A DNA stretch of 64,000 bases from Natrinema gelatinilyticum (lineage in GTDB: Archaea; Halobacteriota; Halobacteria; Halobacteriales; Natrialbaceae): assembly GCF_024266705.1 (NCBI RefSeq), contig NZ_CP100756.1, forward strand, positions 2,480,001-2,544,000. The letters run 5' to 3'. The translations under genes and the position numbers were made by a program. A model generated the notes under the pieces. The model saw only the letters and a list, made by a program, of their open reading frames with translations, was not told where the DNA came from and did not search any database. Below, in pieces: positions 33,640-42,518 of the stretch (the stretch's first letter is position 1; each line of letters begins with the position of its first letter).

Positions 33640-33726
33640 GTCCGTCAGTTCACGCGGCCCGATCAAAAGCGTACGGTTGTCGGTTGCGGATCACCCGCCC
33701 GGTATCGGCCTCGTTTCGCTCGTGGC

Positions 33727-35037
33727 TCACCCGTCGTAGGGCCAGTCGCCAGTGATCCGCATCCCCTCTGCGAGCCCCTGCGACTCGAGGTCGGCGGCGA
33801 TAGCTGCGGGCTCCCTGTGCTCGACCGTCACCTCGTCGCGGGCGAGTTCGACGACGTAAGCGGTCAGAAGGATGGCCTGTTCGCTCAGCGTTCGGGGTTC
33901 GAGTTTCTCGATGGTGTCCGCGAAGGTGTGGCCCCAGCCGCGGCCGGCGTCGTCCGACATCGATTTGACGTGACAGCCGGGTACCCCCCATTTGGCGAAC
34001 GGCCAGTGGTCGCTGTGGGGGCCGACGCGTGGCACTGTCTCGATCGGGTGATCGTAGCGGTCCGCGACGACGGTAGCGGTCTCCTCGAGTGCATCGAACC
34101 CGTGCGTGACGATCGAGAGCGTCCGATCGCTGACGACTCCGTCGTTGTTGACCACCGCCTTGATCGCCCTGTGGTCGGCACGCTCTGCGTACCGCGTGGA
34201 CCCGACGAGTCCGACCTCCTCGGCACCGAAGACGACGAATTCGACGCAGGTCTCGAGTTCGTCCTCGCGATCCGCCAGCGCGTTCGCGAGTTCGACCACC
34301 ATCGCGGTCCCCGCTCCGTTGTCCAGGGCGCCTTCCGAGATGTCGTGGGCGTCGACGTGACTCGTCACGAGAACGCGCTCTTCCGTGTCAGGTCCGAGTT
34401 CAGCCCGGACGTTCTGACTCTGGGCCGGGTGGCTATCAGCTTCGACGGAGATAGCGATCGATTGGCTGTCGAATCGGCGAGCCAACCGGGCACCGACCTC
34501 GTTCGAGACGCCGAGAGCTGGGATCGGCCCGATAGGGTCTTCTTTCCAGCCGACGCTGCCGGTCGGCGGGAGACACCCTTCGACGTGATTTCGATAGAGA
34601 AAGCCCGCCGCGCCGTGCTCGGCGGCGTGGTGGTATTTCTCCCGTCGGTGGATATACCGGTCGAAGTAATTGGGCACGTCACTGCGAACCATGACGATGG
34701 CGTCTTGGACGTCGGTCTCTGCGAAGTCCTCGGGCAGGCCGTAGCCGAGATCGATCAGCGGTGCATCGACACGGCCGGAGGGACTGCGCGGCAAGGCGAT
34801 ACAATCCTGGGTCGTGTCGCCGGCCATGATCGCGCTCTCGCCGCGTGTCCACCCCTGAATTTCGAACGACTCGAGGCGAGCGTCTCGAACGCCGACATCG
34901 GCGAGTTCGTCTCGGGTCAGTTCCGCAGCCTCGCGTTCGCCCTCGCTGCCGGCCATCCGATTCCCTACGTCGACCAGCCGCTCGAGGTGGGTCCAGCCGA
35001 CGTCGCTCTCGAACACGGTTCCAATCCAGTCAGTCAT
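33727..35037 (-). CDS. M28-family zinc aminopeptidase
   Basis: The 436-residue protein has a PA-type insert (about 70-190) and an M28 catalytic domain with the usual ligands: TSHVDAHDISEGALDNGAGTA (His and bridging Asp), FVVFGAEEVGLVGS (Glu-Glu) and a late His in WGHTFADTIEK. No signal peptide is visible, so it is probably cytosolic. It should release N-terminal amino acids from peptides. The ATG at 35037 (MTDWIGTVFESDVGW) is preferred over upstream codons. Confidence 0.9.
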   Translation of the reverse strand: MTDWIGTVFESDVGWTHLERLVDVGNRMAGSEGEREAAELTRDELADVGVRDARLESFEIQGWTRGESAIMAGDTTQDCIALPRSPSGRVDAPLIDLGYGLPEDFAETDVQDAIVMVRSDVPNYFDRYIHRREKYHHAAEHGAAGFLYRNHVEGCLPPTGSVGWKEDPIGPIPALGVSNEVGARLARRFDSQSIAISVEADSHPAQSQNVRAELGPDTEERVLVTSHVDAHDISEGALDNGAGTAMVVELANALADREDELETCVEFVVFGAEEVGLVGSTRYAERADHRAIKAVVNNDGVVSDRTLSIVTHGFDALEETATVVADRYDHPIETVPRVGPHSDHWPFAKWGVPGCHVKSMSDDAGRGWGHTFADTIEKLEPRTLSEQAILLTAYVVELARDEVTVEHREPAAIAADLESQGLAEGMRITGDWPYDG

Positions 35038-35139
35038 AGCAGCCACCTCGAGACACGACCGTGTAATTGTATCGTTCGCTCGAGTTGGATCGCCGCATCT
35101 CCCGTGGTGGATAGTACCACTCATAGTCACGGAAAACTA

Positions 35140-35152
35140 CGAATCTTTTTTA
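35140..35152 (+). promoter_or_regulatory. Likely TATA region of the polyprenyl synthase gene
   Basis: GAATCTTTTTTAC ends about 24 bp before the ATG at 35176. This spacing suits a nearly leaderless transcript, the usual mode in haloarchaea. Confidence 0.45.
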
Positions 35153-35175
35153 CGCCACTCCAACTCGACACGGGT

Positions 35176-36240
35176 ATGCGGGAGACGCTTGCCGACTGGC
35201 GGCCGGCGATCGACGAGGAGATCGCCACCCTGATTCCACGCGAGATTGACGCCGATCACCTCGAGTCCTTCTTTGGTCCTCCGACGTACGCGTACGATCC
35301 GGACGGTATCCAGAACGCCTTGGCGGTGCCACTGTGGGACCTACTCGATCGCGGGGGGAAACGGTGGCGTGCAGTACTCTTTCTCGTCTTCGTCGACGGC
35401 TTCGGCGAGGACCCGGCCGAGTACCTGCCGTATGCCTGTATTCCAGAGATCCTGCACAACGGGACGATCATCGTCGACGACGTCGAGGATGCGGCCACGA
35501 TTCGACGCGGCGAACCGGCACTGCACCGCATCTACGGCCGTGACGTCGCACTTAACGCCGGCAACGCGATGTACTTTTTGCCGTTGAAGATCCTCACGCG
35601 GGATCCGGCAGACCTCCCGGCCGAACAGCGATTAGCCGCCTACGAGATGCTGATGCACGAACTCAACCGGACTCATCTCGGTCAGGGGATGGACATCTGC
35701 TGGCACAACGAACGCGAGGTCCGGGTCGGCACCGAAGAGTACCTCGAGATGTGTGCGTGCAAGACCGGCTGTCTCGGCCGGATCGTTGCTCGATTGGCCG
35801 CGATAATCACCGGCCAGCCCCTCGAGGTGGAACGGGCGGTCGCCGACTACGCGGAACTGACCGCGGTCGCGTTCCAGATCGGTGACGACATCCTCGACGT
35901 CGAGCACTCGCTCGGCCGGGCCGGCGAGTTCGGCAAGGCGTTCGGGAACGACATTCGGGAGGGCAAGAAGACGCTGCTCGTGATTCACGCACTCCGGGAA
36001 AGCGACTCCGACCGCGCTCGCCGGCTCCAGGAAATCCTCGAGGCCGACGATAACACCGACGACGAGATCATCGCCGCCCTCGAAATACTCGAGGACGCCG
36101 GCAGCATCGATTACGCCCGCGAACGTGCGCTCGAGCTAGCCGCCGAGGCTCGCGCAGCGATCGACGGTCTGGATTTCGACGACGAGACGACTCGTAAACT
36201 CGAGGAATTCACCGAGTTCGTCATCGAACGCGACGAGTAG
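35176..36240 (+). CDS. Short-chain polyprenyl diphosphate synthase (GGPP/FPP type)
   Basis: The 354-residue all-helical enzyme condenses IPP with allylic diphosphates to make the C15-C25 chains for archaeal lipids and carotenoids. The first Asp-rich motif is IIVDDVEDAATIRRG and the second is QIGDDILDVEH; GGKRWRAVL near residue 60 binds the diphosphate. The chain length cannot be told reliably. It follows a possible TATA box and diverges from the M28 peptidase gene. Confidence 0.93.
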   Translation: MRETLADWRPAIDEEIATLIPREIDADHLESFFGPPTYAYDPDGIQNALAVPLWDLLDRGGKRWRAVLFLVFVDGFGEDPAEYLPYACIPEILHNGTIIVDDVEDAATIRRGEPALHRIYGRDVALNAGNAMYFLPLKILTRDPADLPAEQRLAAYEMLMHELNRTHLGQGMDICWHNEREVRVGTEEYLEMCACKTGCLGRIVARLAAIITGQPLEVERAVADYAELTAVAFQIGDDILDVEHSLGRAGEFGKAFGNDIREGKKTLLVIHALRESDSDRARRLQEILEADDNTDDEIIAALEILEDAGSIDYARERALELAAEARAAIDGLDFDDETTRKLEEFTEFVIERDE

Positions 36241-36267
36241 TGGCGATTCCGACTCGGACCGTCGGTA

Positions 36268-36972
36268 CTATTTCCAACTCCCGGGCTCCTCGCCGTGGAA
36301 CTCGCCTTTCGCTTTCCGCTGGCCCGGTCGGAACGTGAGCACGGTCACGGCGAGATAGAACGCGGTCACGGCGACGATCACGACTTCGCCGGGGACGCCG
36401 GGGACGGAGGCGGTTTGCGTCCACGGTTCGCCCGACTCGTAGATCGAGATCCGAAACAGCCACGCGGCCCCCAGAAGCGCGAAGAGGGGGAAATAGATCC
36501 GACGCAATCGGCGTGAGAGGGCTTCCCTGTAGGACACTTTGATCGTCGGCGTTTGGAGGTCGTCGCCGAGTTCGGCGCGCCAGTCCTCGAGCGGCGTGCC
36601 GCTCGGTTGCAAGGCGTTCGCGAACAGGTTCTCCTCTAGGAGGCGAACCCGTGCCCGAGTCGCGTCGTACGCTCGGTACCGCCGAACGTCGAACACGAGA
36701 AACAACGAGACGCCAACGAGGCCAATCAACAGCATATACGCGGAGGCGTCCCCCCCCTGGAAGGCGAGCGCGAGGACAGCCGTAACGACGACGATTGCCC
36801 AGTCGGTCGTGAGATCGAGTCGAGACAGGCGGTTACCCAGCTTCGACACCTCGCCACGGTAGTAATGTGGCATCAGCGAGAGGAACTCTTCGCGATCAGC
36901 TGCCGCGACGGCGGCGACGTTTCGCCCTTCGGAACCTGCCGAGTCGAAATTCTCGGGGTTTTGTTCCGTCAC
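36268..36972 (-). CDS. DUF2270 membrane protein
   Basis: A 234-residue protein with LMPHYYRGEVSKLGNRLSRLDLTTDWAI, two central membrane segments (about 60-95), FDVRRYRAYDATRARVRLLE, then two more helices near the C-terminus (about 160-180 and 193-213). This is the DUF2270 layout. The start is GTG at 36972 (VTEQNPENFD); a longer frame upstream has an unconvincing Cys/Trp-rich extension. The function is unknown. It converges with the polyprenyl synthase gene. Confidence 0.85.
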   Translation of the reverse strand: MTEQNPENFDSAGSEGRNVAAVAAADREEFLSLMPHYYRGEVSKLGNRLSRLDLTTDWAIVVVTAVLALAFQGGDASAYMLLIGLVGVSLFLVFDVRRYRAYDATRARVRLLEENLFANALQPSGTPLEDWRAELGDDLQTPTIKVSYREALSRRLRRIYFPLFALLGAAWLFRISIYESGEPWTQTASVPGVPGEVVIVAVTAFYLAVTVLTFRPGQRKAKGEFHGEEPGSWK

Positions 36973-37342
36973 GATCCACCACCTTCGGCACTCGGCGAAC
37001 GCGTCTGCGTGCGACCTCGAGACGGACACGAGTCACGTCGATCGAACGCCGTTCTTCGAGCCGGTAGGAGATAGTCGGTCCTCCTCGAGGACTGCGAGTG
37101 TTTGGGGAGCGGACCGGGTGCGGCGGGCAGCTGATTCACCGAATACATACGAGCTGTAGTCGTGGCACGAGGATGATCCTTTCGTCGCAGACGGACCGCC
37201 CCCGGATTCCGGCTGGGCTCGACTGTCGATTCCGGCTCCAGCCGGGATCCCACCTCGCAGAGTCGCTCGCAGCGCGCACGTGACTGTCACGAAACCCGAC
37301 TGGTAGGGCCAGTTTCAACGTCCTCGACGTGGAACGACGGCT
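36973..37342. other. Gap with no recognisable gene
   Basis: In these 370 bp the open frames on both strands are Arg/Ser/Pro-rich and share nothing with known families. It should contain the promoters of the divergent DUF2270 and DUF7541-like genes. Confidence 0.5.
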
Positions 37343-37738
37343 ATGGCCGACCACTCGATCCAGGCCGAAGCCGAGCCCGATCGGACCGATCCCGCACGGC
37401 CATGGCACGTCCTCGTGGCCCTCGGGTTCGCCGGCTCGGAAGTGGGCATCGTCGTCGACGCCGTCCCCGTCGCCGTCGTCGGACTCGTCCTGTTCGCCGC
37501 GAGCGTCGCCGGCATCCTCTGGGACGCTGACTACGTCGACGACCCCGTGGCACTCGCAGCCGGATTCGGCGCGGCGTTCGTCGTCGTCGGCGCAGTGCTA
37601 GCCGCCCACGGAACGGGGACGGCTCCAATCGGGCCGCTCGAGCCACTCTCCGGATTGGCGAGTCGCGGCGTAGCGCTCGTCGTGGCCGGCTTCGCGACGA
37701 TCGGCGGTGCCGGGGCCGTACGCTCACGGAGACGGTAA
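37343..37738 (+). CDS. Small membrane protein, DUF7541-like
   Basis: The 131-residue protein has about four membrane segments after an acidic N-terminus (MADHSIQAEAEPDRTDPARPW). It resembles the DUF7541 proteins that haloarchaea often carry beside the haem-copper terminal oxidase genes, as I recall. No oxidase subunit is in this window. The next gene in the block begins 185 bp downstream. Confidence 0.65.
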   Translation: MADHSIQAEAEPDRTDPARPWHVLVALGFAGSEVGIVVDAVPVAVVGLVLFAASVAGILWDADYVDDPVALAAGFGAAFVVVGAVLAAHGTGTAPIGPLEPLSGLASRGVALVVAGFATIGGAGAVRSRRR

Positions 37739-37850
37739 ACGATGGCAGTCGCTGACCTGACGACGAGACGATTCGCAGATTCGGTGGCCGTATCGGAACG
37801 GTCGTCGACCAGCCGATCGGACGGCCTGTCGCCCGGCGTCGTTCGACTGC

Positions 37851-37930
37851 GGATCAGTCTCGATGAGGCGACCAGCATCTCGATACACAAACCACCATCC
37901 CGATAAGTCAACCAGCATCTCAATGAGCAG
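37851..37930 (+). repeat. 20-bp imperfect tandem repeat over the start of a membrane-protein gene
   Basis: Units at 37871-37890, 37891-37910 and 37911-37930 share the pattern ACCAGCATCTCGATAxxxxA; a weaker unit precedes at 37851-37870. The last unit contains the ATG at 37923. The period is 20 bp, about two helical turns, so a regulator could bind the same face of DNA; chance slippage is the alternative. Confidence 0.6.
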
Positions 37931-38171
37931 ACCTGCATTCGACGCGGAAGTCGCACTCGATCTCGCGGTCAACCTGATCCCGTTCGCGATCATCGCGTTT
38001 TTCGTCGTCGTCTTCGCGGTGTTCAACCCGTGGGGGTTCAATCCGCTTCAGTCGACAGTCCAGTTCACCATTTTGCTGACGACGATGCTTCTCCTCGCGG
38101 TCGTGACCCTTATCGCGGCCAGGGCGATCGAAACGGACGAGCACACGCAACAGAGGAGGCCCGAGACCTGA
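37923..38171 (+). CDS. Small membrane protein, DUF6684-like
   Basis: An 82-residue protein with two membrane helices. The first, NLIPFAIIAFFVVVFAVFNP, and WGFNPLQSTVQFTILLTTMLLLA match the DUF6684 type that often accompanies cytochrome c oxidase genes in haloarchaea. Tandem repeats lie over its start. The function is unknown; a role in oxidase assembly has been suggested for such genes only by location. Confidence 0.7.
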   Translation: MSRPAFDAEVALDLAVNLIPFAIIAFFVVVFAVFNPWGFNPLQSTVQFTILLTTMLLLAVVTLIAARAIETDEHTQQRRPET

Positions 38172-38197
38172 CTACCGTCAGAACCGATGCTCGCGGA

Positions 38198-38284
38198 TCA
38201 GTTGATGATCAGGACGAACCCGGTCACCGCCATCAGGACCGCGATGGCGACCAGCAGTAGCAAGAACAACTCCTTCTCCTGCAT
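38198..38284 (-). CDS. 28-residue single-helix membrane peptide
   Basis: An ORF of 28 codons: MQEKELFLLLLVAIAVLMAV, then TGFVLIIN. A charged N-terminus precedes one perfect membrane helix. It lies between two small membrane-protein genes and has GC-rich third positions. Very short helical subunits occur in respiratory complexes. It could be spurious, since chance hydrophobic frames this short do occur. Confidence 0.5.
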   Translation of the reverse strand: MQEKELFLLLLVAIAVLMAVTGFVLIIN

Positions 38285-38328
38285 GCTCGTTCCGTCGACG
38301 TCGTGCGGGAAAAACCTACGTCCGAACC

Positions 38329-38607
38329 ATGCGACGAGTACTCGTGCTCACTGATCGAACGGTCGGCGGCCGGACCGTCGTCGCTGGCCTCGGTCTCGCG
38401 CTCGTGGCCGCGACCGCCGCGTTCGGGGCACTGCTCGGCGCGACGCTGCCGCGCCACCTCGGCGTCGAGGAAATGTCCCTGTTTGCGCTCGCGATTCCCA
38501 TCACGCCACTGACATTCGCCGTCTACGGAGCCGCCGCAATGGGTTCCATGCTGCTGGCCGTCGGCCTCGTCGTCCGCGTCCTGTCGCGATTCGACGACGC
38601 GGTATAG
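38329..38607 (+). CDS. Small membrane protein, DUF7520-like
   Basis: A 92-residue protein with a basic start (MRRVLVLTDRTVGGR) and two or three hydrophobic segments (about 16-40, 48-82). The layout fits the DUF7520-type genes found with DUF6684 and DUF7541 near haloarchaeal oxidases; the match is tentative. It is the last of the small membrane block. Confidence 0.6.
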   Translation: MRRVLVLTDRTVGGRTVVAGLGLALVAATAAFGALLGATLPRHLGVEEMSLFALAIPITPLTFAVYGAAAMGSMLLAVGLVVRVLSRFDDAV

Positions 38608-38691
38608 CCGAACGCGACAGTCACCGCGGCGACCTCGAACGCCACTCGAGGCGACCGGTTTCGAGTCGCGTTCGAAGCCACTCGAGGCGAC

Positions 38692-40392
38692 TCACGCCAG
38701 TCCGATCTTCTCGCTGTATGCCCCGTGCTGTGCCTCGAACACCGCCATGATCTCCCCCATCGTCGCGTAGGCTTTCACCGCGTCGACGATGAACGGCATC
38801 GCGTTTTCGCCGCGCTCGCAGGCCGCACCCAGGTCTTCGAGCGCCCGTTCGACCGCCTCGTCGTCCCGGTCTGTCTTGACGTCCTCGAGCCGGTCGAGCT
38901 GGCGCTCGGCAGTGGTCTCGTCGATCTGCAGGATGTCGGGGCTGGTGTCTTCCTCGAGCGTGTACTCGTTGACGCCGACGACGACTTCCTCGCCCCGTTC
39001 GACGCGCTCTTGGTACTCGTAGGAGGCCTCCTGGATTTCACGAAGGAAGTAGCCCTCGTCGATTCCTGCGAGGATGCCGTCGCGCACTGACCCGTCGCCC
39101 AGGTCTCGAATTTCCTCGATGTAGCGCATCGCTCGCGACTCGATTTCGTTCGTGAGCGTCTCGACGGCGAAGGAACCGCCCATTGGGTCGACGATGTCGG
39201 CCGCGCCGGACTCCTCGGCGATGATCTGCTGGGTGCGTAGCGCGACCCGGACGGCCTCCTCGCCGGGGAGCGCCAGTGCCTCGTCGAAGCTGTTCGTGTG
39301 CAGCGATTGGGTGCCCCCGAGGACGCCGGCGAGCGCCTGAATCGTCACCCGAACGACGTTATTCAGCGGTTGCTGGGCCGTCAGCGACTGCCCCGCGGTC
39401 TGCGTGTGGAACTTCAGCCGCTTCGACTCGTCGGCGTCGGCGTCGTACCACTCGTCCATCACCCGCGCGTAGATCCGACGCGCCGCTCGGAACTTCGCAA
39501 TTTCCTCGAAAAAGGAGTTGTGACAGTTGAAGAAAAACGACAGGCGAGGGGCAAACTCGTCGACGTCGAGTCCCCTGTCGAGCGCGTCTTCCACGTAGCC
39601 GAACCCGTCGGCGAGCGTGAACGCGAGTTCCTGGACCGCCGTCGACCCGGCCTCGCGGATGTGGTACCCCGAAATCGAGATCGGATGGAACCGGGGCGTC
39701 TCCGCCGTACTGAACTCGAGGACGTCCGTGACGAGATTCAGCGAAGGTTCCGGTGGGATCACCCACTCTTTCTGGGCGATAAACTCCTTGAACATGTCGT
39801 TCTGAAGGGTTCCGCGCAGGTTCTCGCGGGGGACGTCGCGCTGATCGGCCAGCGCGATGTACATGGCGTAGATGACCGGCGCGGAGGGGTTGATCGTGAA
39901 CGACGTCGAGATGTCCGCGAGGTCGATCCCGTCGAAAAGGATTTCCATGTCCCGCAGCGTGTCGACCGCGACGCCTTCTTTCCCGATTTCGCCCTGGCTC
40001 ATGGGATCGTCCGAATCGAGTCCCATCAGCGACGGCATGTCGAAGGCCACCGAGAGTCCGGTCTGGCCCTCGTCGATCAGGTAGTGGAACCGCTCGTTTG
40101 TCTCTTCGGCGGTTCCGAAGCCGGCGAACTGACGCATCGTCCACGTTCGGCCGCGATACATCGTCGGATACGGCCCTCTGGTGTAGGGCGCTTCGCCGGG
40201 GAACCCGAGGTCCTCGAGGTAGTCGAGATCCGAAACGTCTGCGGGCGTATAGATGCGGTCGACCTCGTGATTCGAGACGCTCGCGAACCTCGCGGCACGT
40301 TCGCCGTGGCGCTCGAGGGCCGACTCGAGCGTCTCGGCTTCCCACCGTCGTTCCGCCTCACGAATTCGCTCGAGATCATCCGTGTCGTACAT
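38692..40392 (-). CDS. Methylmalonyl-CoA mutase large (catalytic) subunit
   Basis: The 566-residue protein is the TIM-barrel part of the B12-dependent mutase that interconverts methylmalonyl-CoA and succinyl-CoA (propionyl-CoA and odd-chain metabolism). Motifs: [20 protein letters not shown] (CoA channel and catalytic Tyr), [39 protein letters not shown] and [15 protein letters not shown]. The B12-binding domain is absent, so a separate small subunit must be encoded elsewhere, as usual in archaea. ATG at 40392 ([14 protein letters not shown]) preferred; ATG at 40413 is possible. Confidence 0.95.
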   Translation of the reverse strand: MYDTDDLERIREAERRWEAETLESALERHGERAARFASVSNHEVDRIYTPADVSDLDYLEDLGFPGEAPYTRGPYPTMYRGRTWTMRQFAGFGTAEETNERFHYLIDEGQTGLSVAFDMPSLMGLDSDDPMSQGEIGKEGVAVDTLRDMEILFDGIDLADISTSFTINPSAPVIYAMYIALADQRDVPRENLRGTLQNDMFKEFIAQKEWVIPPEPSLNLVTDVLEFSTAETPRFHPISISGYHIREAGSTAVQELAFTLADGFGYVEDALDRGLDVDEFAPRLSFFFNCHNSFFEEIAKFRAARRIYARVMDEWYDADADESKRLKFHTQTAGQSLTAQQPLNNVVRVTIQALAGVLGGTQSLHTNSFDEALALPGEEAVRVALRTQQIIAEESGAADIVDPMGGSFAVETLTNEIESRAMRYIEEIRDLGDGSVRDGILAGIDEGYFLREIQEASYEYQERVERGEEVVVGVNEYTLEEDTSPDILQIDETTAERQLDRLEDVKTDRDDEAVERALEDLGAACERGENAMPFIVDAVKAYATMGEIMAVFEAQHGAYSEKIGLA

Positions 40393-40477
40393 GGGTGTAA
40401 CATTTGCGGACATTGCAATGAAGGTTCGGGGGCGATGGACTGGACCGAAAAGCGGCCGCCGCAGTCCACTGCGGCGG

Positions 40478-41218
40478 TCAGATTCGGCGGTGTTTACGAT
40501 CGGCCACGAGCTGGTCCGTGGCCCAGTCGATGTCGACGAGGTTCGTCGGCCTCCCGGAAAGCCCGTCACGGCCGACGATCTCGAGCGTCCGATCGTGCGC
40601 CTCGGGCGTGAACGGGGCGGCCGCCATGACTCGAGCGACGTCCGCACGTGAAATCGACCCGGACACGGAGTCGCCGCCTTCGCCGACGACTACCTCGCCG
40701 GTCGGCGGGTCGTTCGTGAGTTTTCCGGGACGAACGATCGTGTGATTTAGCCCCGATCGGCGCAGGGCCGCCTCGGCGTCTTCCTTGGCTGCGAGCGACC
40801 CGCGGACCAGTAGCCGGGCCGGAAGCGGCATGCCGGACTTCGAGTTTCCGACTCCGATCGCGCTCTCATGGACGAAGTAAGAGACGCCTTCGCTCACGGC
40901 GGCCGTCACGAGATTGATGACGCCGGTTCGATCGACGAGTTTGCCGCCGGTCACGTGACGCCAACTGGGGGGCGTGCCGAGCGCACAACAGACGATATCG
41001 CAGTCCTCGACCGCCGCGACGGCGTCGGCCGACTCGAAGAAATCGACGACCATCACCTCGTCTACGCCGTGTCGCTCGAGCGGAGTCACGTTCGCGTACG
41101 ATTGGGTCGTCGCGCGGACGGCGAGATCGGTCGGTCGAAGGGCGGAGAGGAGTTCTTGCCCGGTTGCCCCGCTGGCACCGGCGACGAGGACGCGGTCGGA
41201 TGTACTTGAGCTATCCAT
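40478..41218 (-). CDS. NAD(P)-binding atypical SDR protein
   Basis: The 246-residue Rossmann protein begins with DRVLVAGASGATGQELLSAL (GxxGxxG) and continues with DIVCCALGT and the late NHTIVRPGKLTNDPPTGEV. These features place it with the atypical short-chain dehydrogenase/NmrA-like group, without the Tyr-x3-Lys catalytic pair. It may be a redox sensor or a nucleoside-diphosphate-sugar epimerase relative. The ATG at 41218 is chosen. Confidence 0.85.
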   Translation of the reverse strand: MDSSSTSDRVLVAGASGATGQELLSALRPTDLAVRATTQSYANVTPLERHGVDEVMVVDFFESADAVAAVEDCDIVCCALGTPPSWRHVTGGKLVDRTGVINLVTAAVSEGVSYFVHESAIGVGNSKSGMPLPARLLVRGSLAAKEDAEAALRRSGLNHTIVRPGKLTNDPPTGEVVVGEGGDSVSGSISRADVARVMAAAPFTPEAHDRTLEIVGRDGLSGRPTNLVDIDWATDQLVADRKHRRI

Positions 41219-41389
41219 CGGACGAGGTAGGACACGGACAGTAAAAACCCTCACATGCGGTCGTCGTCTGTGACTGTCCGCTCACGGAGACCGTACGGTA
41301 CACTCCCCTCTTAGTTGAACATGCGATACCGTTTATACGGCGCTCAAGGACCGTCGGACGCCGTCTGGGTGTTCGCCCGGGCGCCGGCT

Positions 41390-42220
41390 TCAGATCTCTT
41401 CGCCGGCACCGTCGCTGTGCTCGGACTGGAGTCGCTTCGTCGTCTGGACCAGCGGGTGACGGGCGTAATCGACGACGTCGATGTCGTCGATTCGCTCGAG
41501 GCCCTCTTTCTCCGCCGTGCGAGCCATCCCGAGATCGATCTCGTATTCGACGACGATGACGTACGCGTCCATCTCGTCGATTCCGAGTCGGTCAGCCGCG
41601 AGGACACGGTGGTGGCCGTCCGCCAGGAGAAGGGTCCCGCCGTTGTCGATAACCACCAGCGGCTCGGCGAGGCCTCGTTCGAGTTCGTATCGCCGCCCCT
41701 CGAGTTCGTCGGCGTATACCCGCCCCTGCGTCGGAGTGAGATCCGCGAGCGGGACCGTTCGGCGCTCCTCCCGGAGATCGATCTCGTGGATCTGCTCTAA
41801 GGTCCGCATCAATTTGCCGACCTTCTCCGGGGTCGCACGTTCGATCTGGCTTCGGATGACGTCGGCGTTAGAGATGATCCCCACGAGGTTACCCGCGTCG
41901 TCGACGACTGGGAGCTTCTGGATGCCCGACCGCAGAATGACCCGGGCGGCGTCGTTCACTTTCATATCGGGGTGGGCAACCAGCAGATCGGTCGCCATGA
42001 CCTTGAAGATAGGATCGCCGTCGTCCGCGAGCAACAGGTCGCGGGCGCTGACGAACCCCTCGACGCGACGGCGATCGCAAACGGGAAAGCCGCTGTGCTC
42101 TTCACTCTCGGCGATCCGCGTCGCGACCTGACCGACGGTTTCGTCGGGCGATACCGTCGCCACATCGCGCGTCATGTAGTCCTTTACCCGGGGCTTCGTC
42201 CGGTCCGACACGACATCCAT
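41390..42220 (-). CDS. CBS-pair protein fused to a ParB/Srx-like domain
   Basis: A 276-residue protein. Two CBS repeats (about 12-68 and 75-133: VKDYMTRDVATVSPDETVGQ..., VMATDLLVAHPDMKVNDAAR...) form an adenine-nucleotide sensor. The C-terminal part (about 145-240) has GRRYELERGLAEPLVV, LLLADGHHRVLAADRLG and MDAYVIVVEY; ADGHHR is the ParB/sulfiredoxin-like nuclease-fold motif. Sensor plus ParB-like fusions are known in archaea but their target is not. The start at 42220 (MDVVSDRTKPRVKDYM) places the first CBS correctly. Confidence 0.87.
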   Translation of the reverse strand: MDVVSDRTKPRVKDYMTRDVATVSPDETVGQVATRIAESEEHSGFPVCDRRRVEGFVSARDLLLADDGDPIFKVMATDLLVAHPDMKVNDAARVILRSGIQKLPVVDDAGNLVGIISNADVIRSQIERATPEKVGKLMRTLEQIHEIDLREERRTVPLADLTPTQGRVYADELEGRRYELERGLAEPLVVIDNGGTLLLADGHHRVLAADRLGIDEMDAYVIVVEYEIDLGMARTAEKEGLERIDDIDVVDYARHPLVQTTKRLQSEHSDGAGEEI

Positions 42221-42376
42221 ATGCAATCGTAGGGGAGCCGCGCGCAAAAGTACTGGTACTGACTGCGACGTCTCGTGAATCTGCCGATCGGAACCGGCCA
42301 CTCCCGCAACGTGGCTACGCAGCTGTTTTGTGCGATGATACCATCAGTCAGCTATCTCTGCCGGCAAGAACCAGTC

Positions 42377-42457
42377 ATACGGTCTGCTGTAAGTCATTAC
42401 CGGTGCAACCGTGACCGTCCTGCGGTTGCACCGCTACATCGGTACAGCAGACCGTAT
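42377..42457. repeat. 81-bp inverted-repeat element, copy 1
   Basis: Perfect 14-bp terminal inverted repeats (ATACGGTCTGCTGT at 42377-42390, ACAGCAGACCGTAT at 42444-42457) enclose a second perfect inverted pair (CGGTGCAACC at 42401-42410, GGTTGCACCG at 42424-42433). A related 81-bp copy lies at 62569-62649. The structure suits a MITE-like or REP-like mobile element, with no coding capacity. The rest of the gap 42221-42518 shows no gene. Confidence 0.9.
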
Positions 42458-42518
42458 CAGTCGGCCGTCTTTGGCTGACATAACCGTTGGGTCGGCTCGC
42501 GTTGCAGTCTCCTTGCAG

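Noticed and set aside
33817..36240. One plus-strand frame open for about 800 codons
   Set aside because: Its first 1.3 kb is antisense to the M28 peptidase and shows no family. Only the part from 35176 onward, the polyprenyl synthase, is real.
39298..40611. 437-residue plus-strand frame antisense to methylmalonyl-CoA mutase
   Set aside because: It is the mirror of a highly conserved enzyme, with no domain of its own.
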